Shown here: positions 59,390 through 64,000 of the stretch, one piece after another
How the letters are laid out: every line of letters starts with the position of its first letter
How positions within the stretch are numbered: position 1 is the first letter of the stretch
From: Polyodon spathula
Taxonomy: Eukaryota; Chordata; Actinopteri; Acipenseriformes; Polyodontidae
Assembly: GCF_017654505.1 (NCBI RefSeq)
Contig: NC_054553.1
Span: 1,726,501 to 1,790,500 of the forward strand
Length of the DNA stretch: 64,000 bases
Direction of reading: 5' to 3'
The notes under the pieces: model-generated
The model's database searches: none
What the model was told of the DNA's origin: nothing
The model's input: the letters and a program-made list of their open reading frames with translations, nothing else
Program-made: the position numbers and the translations under genes

Positions 59390-61563
59390 CTGCAAAACAA
59401 AATAAAAAAAATAAATCATACATACATTGTGTCTGAAGAGATGTTTTTCAAACTGATAATGGAAAAAAACAATTAAACTAAAGCATGCTTAAGGTCAGTA
59501 ATGATTTGCCCTTTGTGCCACCTCACAGCTATTTCTTATACTCACAAAGCACTAGGTGGGTGGGTTACAACTGAATTTTGCTGAGAACCTCAGGGCAGCA
59601 CATTTTATTTCCCTTTGTTGTAATCTTGCAAATCAATTTAAAAAGATAACTTGTAATGCTTGAATAATACAAGTTGTAAGAAATTAGTCATCACAAGAGA
59701 GTGGAAAAGGGGAAATACAAAAGCTCTACCAGGCTGAACATATTTATTATCCAAGTATGCAATCAAAGACCTCAAGGTTGTCTTTATGTATTGTTTTGGC
59801 TCTACAGTATGCATACAACTTTGACATGAACAGTACCAGTACGTTAACATCAAAACCATGCTTAACCTCCCATCGATAGAGGGTTTTCACAAAGACATAA
59901 TTGATACATTTGGTAAAGGGCAATCTATCACTGACTACAGGGCTATAAATCTGCTATATTTACAGAGCAGCCAAAGTGAAATTCAGTCAAGGTCTCTGTC
60001 AAAAGCATAGAGCGTACTTGATGAATAGTAATTTAGAAGAATATAATTGAACAGCAGCTTTTTACAAAAGACAAAAAGAAGAGTAGCATTTTGTTCCAAA
60101 AAGTCTACTGTACATTGTCCAGCTTTAAATGCCATATAGACCACATTGTACAGATGCATATTTTAAAATTCATAAAGGGGAAAGAGAGAAAGAGACAGAG
60201 AATAGAGTTAGACAACCATGACATTCTGTTAAATGCATAACGACATCAAAAATGTTGTTTTAATAAAACAATTTTAAAAAGCTCAGGATTGTTCCTATTT
60301 TTCACAAAATGAATAGCTGTGGTTATGCTTTCAACAGAATACTAACAGGCAGCCCCTTTTTCATGAACACTCTCCCAGGATACCAAGACTTAACTTGTGG
60401 CAGACAATAGAACAGATATTTATTAGTTTAGTCAATAGTGCCACTATTCAATTCTGCAAGGAAATTAGAGTAAACATTCCCTGGTATAATCTAACTTGGA
60501 AGTGTAATAAAAATAAGAGACTGACAGTTTTTGGCAAACTCTTTCCTTTATTGCATTAATTAAAAACTAAAATTGGAAACACATTCAAGAGTCTCACACT
60601 GCAGTATGTGATCTGTCATTTCATTATTACTGGGCTTAAGCTGCCTTTGTGGCTTTACCTCCCAGGTGCAAAGAAACACAGCTGTCAGTTATTCAGAATG
60701 ACAGTTCTCAAATATTACCAATGGCACAAAAATAAAAAAGGTCTTATCAGTTGATTGACAGGCCTGTCTTATCTGAAACACATGGAAGATTTCCCATTAC
60801 TAACAAAGAGCTAGCATCACCAGAAACAGCCTCAGCCATTTGCACAGGGCGAGAACCGGCGTGAGAGTGAAAGGTCGTTAATTGGAGAGGTAGTTTGAGG
60901 AGTGGCCTCAGGACAGGATAGGAAAAGAAAGAAAAAAAGAAAGTGTTTCCCGACTGGCAGCAGCGTTCTTGGCCAGGGAGAGAGAGAGGCCTCGAAGGCA
61001 GGCTATTCTGCAGAACCTGGAAAAGGAATGATAGAATAGGGAACTGGAAATAGAGCCCAGTTTCAGTTCTGAGGAAGATAAAGAGGAGGAGCTGCTAAAG
61101 AATAGAGTGTGTGGCCGGGGGTTCCCCGACTCACGTGGGGAGAACCCCCCTAGGCGGGGGCATAGATGGCAGCATCCATAGAGGTCGGGGAAGCGAGCCT
61201 CACTTAACCCTCAGAGGTTACCTTGATGCAATGGCAACATGGGAATGAGGAGGGGATGAGGGGGAGAAAAACTGAAAATGCTAGACAGAGAGCTGTGCCA
61301 GATTCAGACTTAAATAGGAGAAGATTGACAAGGAAAGCAGGGTGGAGCCAAAACACGTGGCACAGCATTATACATACTGTCAAAGTTGTTTTCAACTTTT
61401 ATCAGATACAAGTAAACACAAAACTGTTACGAAATAAATCCTTTACATTTGCTTTTTTAGATTAGACTTATCAGTAGAAAAAAAACCCACATTGGAATGG
61501 TTTGTATTTTGTAATAACATACTGTATCTAGAAATCTTTCAGGATTTAAACTGCAATACTTAC
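59390..61563 (-). other. STEEP1: STEEP1 intron 4
   Basis: This intron of 2,174 bases has a gtaagt donor and a ttttgcag acceptor. Its part nearest exon 4 (about 60,840-61,340) is GC-richer and is listed separately. The rest is plain AT-rich intron. Confidence 0.9.
60840..61340. repeat. GC-richer, G-rich block inside STEEP1 intron 4, possibly a repeat fragment
   Basis: This block stands out from the AT-rich intron. It is purine-rich with several CpGs, and around 61,113-61,160 it is dense in G and C runs (ggccgggggttccccgac, then aacccccctaggcgggggc). That stretch can fold into a GC hairpin. I recognise no coding potential. It could be a transposon or LTR remnant, or an intronic regulatory block; sequence alone does not decide. 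Confidence 0.3.
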
Positions 61564-61605
61564 TTCCCACACTTCTTTCGAAACTGTCTTTCTATACCTT
61601 CAGGC
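61564..61605 (-). CDS. STEEP1: STEEP1 coding exon 4 (residues about 81-95)
   Basis: This short 42-bp exon has a tttttcag acceptor (AG at 61,607-61,606) and a gtaagt donor (61,563-61,558), which is a perfect consensus. It translates, after completing the split Arg codon, to PEGIERQFRKKCG plus two bases of a Lys codon. Together with the next exon it makes the motif KKCGKCG, which supplies two cysteines in a CxxC arrangement, probably part of a small metal-binding site. The exon is too short to show up as an isolated open frame and was found by joining phases with its neighbours. Against human as recalled it differs at two positions (Tyr to Phe and Ala to Gly). Confidence 0.95.
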
Positions 61606-62020
61606 CTGAAAAAGAGATATTTAAAAATGAAAAAACACACTATTTATAAAATTATTAATCACCATGATTACCATCCTTGAGAATATTATGAAAGAGTACA
61701 CACCACCTTGGTATTTCAAACAAGAATATTGAAATGAGTGAGCACATATCGCTACCCAAATCAGAACATCAATATCAATCTATATACATTAGTGTACAAA
61801 TGTATCTTAACACCCCACTGCTTCTGTTTTGATTTGGTGGGCATATGAAATCAAGCCACTGTAACTGAATCTTGGAAAATTGTCAAAACAGGCAAATTAA
61901 TGATTGTCTAATGTAATCGATTACTACAATAGGCCACACATGCAATCCATTTAAATAGTAAATGAAAAGGAACACAGCCACAAATGGTAAAATGCATGAG
62001 ACTTTTTAGAGGTTGTTTAA

Positions 62021-62520
62021 GGCTGCATTCACACTGGGTCAGTTTCAAACGGACGCAGTCTGGTTTGTTTAGTTTGAAACAATGTATCAATGTGCTTGCT
62101 GTTCACAGTTACCTGCGAGCAAAGGGACTCAGTTCGTTTGGATGCAAGCCAAAGGGATTTTTTTTTTTTTATCGTTCTCTTACTGTCGGCATTAAACAAA
62201 GCCATTTAAGAAAACACCGAATATATTTTACTATTGTGAGTTTCGTCCAGTTCAGCTTGGATTTGACCATATTTTCATATATCAGTTTCTCACACTGTCC
62301 ATGTAGTTTAGGATTACCCGAGTTAAAAACTGGGGCGTTTATTTTTTTTCTTATATTCACTGATGCCGTAGCAACTCTGAAACCGTTAAAATAACCGCAT
62401 ATAAAATAACACAATAATAAGTTTAAAAAATAAATATCGGGTGTATTTATTGCAGTTCATACAACTGAACATCAAACCAATCGTACCAAACCGCAAACAT
62501 TTTCACACGCGTGCCTATTG
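62021..62520. mobile_element. probable MITE-like element in STEEP1 intron 3
   Basis: The left part reads ggctgcattcacactggg followed by a gtttcaaacggacgcag / tggtttg stretch. The right part (about 62,465-62,517) reads, in reverse complement, gtgtgaaaatgtttgcgg followed by tttggtacgattggtttg. The two ends are loosely inverted copies of a motif 'ttcacac...tttg', as in fish non-autonomous DNA transposons. Termini and target-site duplication are not resolved. The 136-residue plus-strand open frame that crosses it has no protein-like character. Confidence 0.4.
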
Positions 62521-62946
62521 CTTGGTTATAAATTAAATCTTGGCATACAAATTACACACACATCCATCCATCCATCCATCTATAGACACACACACACAAT
62601 GCAACTGTAAATAAAACACTGGACATTTTGAATTAGTAATACTGGGGTAGTCTTTTTTGTGAAGTTACTGTCTGATGAATGTAAATGTAACATTAACTGT
62701 GCAGATGTCAACGGTACTACTCAACTGTAAATCATCTCTACAGCTCCATGTTATGGTCCCTTATAAAGATCAGGTAGTAATGTAAGGCTTGGCTAGCAGT
62801 ATGCAGAATTCAACTATTTTTGTTAGCTCCTCTATTTTGATACAATTTTGGATTCACAATTGTGTTTTATTTATTGCTTTTCTTTTTTCAGAAAATGATA
62901 TTCCCTGATTTTCCCCGAGAAGCAACCTTTTTGATTGCTCCCCCCG

Positions 62947-62968
62947 CCCCCCCCCCCCCCCCCCCCCC
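62947..62968. repeat. C22 homopolymer (G22 in the STEEP1 transcript)
   Basis: There are 22 consecutive C on the plus strand, preceded by tccccccg. In the STEEP1 pre-mRNA this is a G run 49-70 bases downstream of the exon 3 donor. Confidence 0.95.
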
Positions 62969-63017
62969 AGCTATGAACCGATTGCAGAGGAAACCCATTT
63001 CAAGATGTGAGCCGTAC

Positions 63018-63135
63018 CTTCGAAGGTAAACGCTCTCGTCTTCTTCAATGTTACAGAATTTATGAGCATGTTTGGCTGCATCTATCACCCTCGCTCGGTC
63101 CCGTGGCCTCATGGGCAGCTTCTCCACCAGACAGT
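63018..63135 (-). CDS. STEEP1: STEEP1 coding exon 3 (residues about 42-81)
   Basis: This 118-bp exon follows a ctacag acceptor (AG at 63,137-63,136) and ends at a gtacgg donor (63,017-63,012). It starts with the last two bases of an Asp codon and ends with the first two bases of an Arg codon. The translation contains the family block [20 protein letters not shown], followed by HKFC and an acidic stretch [10 protein letters not shown]. This is the highly conserved core of UPF0428/STEEP1 proteins and identifies the gene on its own. An open frame runs on past the donor into a glycine run encoded by an intronic G tract; that extension is intron, not protein. Compared with human, from memory, there are about eight mostly conservative changes. 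Confidence 0.97.
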
Positions 63136-64000
63136 CTGTAGAATCAAGGAGATCAGGATTACTGTTCAGTAATGAAACACTAACCTGAGATTAAAGAAAG
63201 CCAAGCTTGTTGATGTAAACTTGTATCAACACATCTGGTATTATATGGCCTGAAGGCAGAAAAGTAAGTCTGATGTTAGTGTCTGAATCTTTTAAAATAA
63301 CTTTTAAAAAAAGACAGTAGTTATAGATACGAGGCACTGGCAATTTATATTATATATCAGCCGCTTCTCTTACTTTGAGCTTTTGATGTCGTCGTGTATG
63401 AGTGTTGTTAAAAAAAAGAAGAAAACACTGTATAAAATATAATAGTCTTATAAGACTTCTTAATGGTACATAAAACAATCTGCAAGGTACATCGTTTAAG
63501 GAGATGCAGAGCACAATCACTGTGTATTCAGGGCAGAATCGCCAGGTGGCAAGCTATAAGCCATAACCGATGAGGTCATTCTAAATGCAGGGAACTTGAT
63601 GAGAAAATTATGGTCCTTTTAGGTCCTGGGTTAATGGGGATTTCTGTCATCCTCCAAGCCAGATACTGATTGATAGAACATATATAGTAGCACATGTCTT
63701 TCTCTGCAGGTCTCTCCTGATGGATTCACTACAGTTTGAAGTAAGAAAAAGACTATTCCAACCACAGAAGTTCCTAAAATAATGGGCACTCTTGGTAACC
63801 CAGGGCTGCAGTTTATTTATTAGAACATGTGTAAAGACACTTATACCAATTGAGATTTTGAAGGTATATCTCAATAGTCAGTAAATAGATTAATTATTGT
63901 ATCTTTTAGGGGTATAATGTTGTATAATCAGGGTTTGCCAAAAATGGAGGAAAACCTGCTTTCTGGTTTTACTGAAATAAAACATGTGGATATGTTGATA
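63136..64000 (-). other. STEEP1: STEEP1 intron 2, partial (runs off the window)
   Basis: This sequence lies upstream of exon 3. I searched it in reverse complement for the expected upstream exon (a YYCLCG-like cysteine motif) and found none. It is AT-rich intron with no clear repeat. Confidence 0.8.

Larger units (their letters stand above)
61606..63017 (-). other. STEEP1: STEEP1 intron 3
   Basis: This intron of 1,412 bases has a gtacgg donor and a tttttcag acceptor. Near its 5' end it carries a 22-base G run (as transcribed). It also holds a probable MITE at about 62,021-62,520 and short (CATC)n and (CA)n arrays at 62,563-62,599. Confidence 0.9.

Noticed and set aside
61984..62394. 136-residue plus-strand open frame
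   Set aside because: It lies in a STEEP1 intron across a probable MITE, has no recognisable domain, and its composition is that of translated AT-rich repeat DNA.
62888..63017. C-terminal extension of the exon 3 frame with a glycine run
   Set aside because: It reads through the gtacgg donor into the intronic G22 tract. The homologous protein continues in the next exon instead.

Overview
The window looks like vertebrate, most likely ray-finned fish, nuclear DNA. It is AT-rich and CpG-poor, full of long microsatellites, and carries small non-autonomous DNA transposons. The only conserved gene I can demonstrate is a multi-exon, intron-containing metazoan gene at the right-hand end. I cannot fix the species; a non-teleost fish such as sturgeon, paddlefish or gar would fit but is a guess.

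1-54,100 is a gene-poor stretch in which I find no exon I can defend. It holds very long (TA)n, (TG)n, (TAA)n and (GATA)n arrays, pure G or C runs of 20-42 bases, a long-armed foldback element (13,285-13,790), a palindromic MITE family with at least four copies plus a fragment (5.3, 18.7, 36.8, 43.6 and 46.4 kb), and a 23-copy, 50-bp minisatellite (49,597-50,745). It also has a CpG-dense block (40,120-40,740), three CTCF-like motifs and several duplicated short segments. The copy at 43.6 kb is complete and flanked by an 8-bp target-site duplication.

54,108-63,135 on the minus strand holds the last six coding exons of STEEP1 (CXorf56 / UPF0428 family, STING ER exit protein). The exons join in frame into 181 residues, from inferred residue 42 to the stop codon, which is exactly the length expected for that part of the 222-residue human protein as I remember it. 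The first exon(s), coding for about 41 residues, lie beyond base 64,000. Introns of about 1.2-2.2 kb separate the exons. They carry a G22 run just downstream of one splice donor, a probable foldback repeat and a GC-richer block. The donor of the fifth coding exon is ambiguous by six bases.

I found no rRNA, tRNA, CRISPR, operon or prokaryotic feature. There is no convincing undescribed gene system here. The most unusual structures are the repeats and the tandem splice donor in STEEP1.
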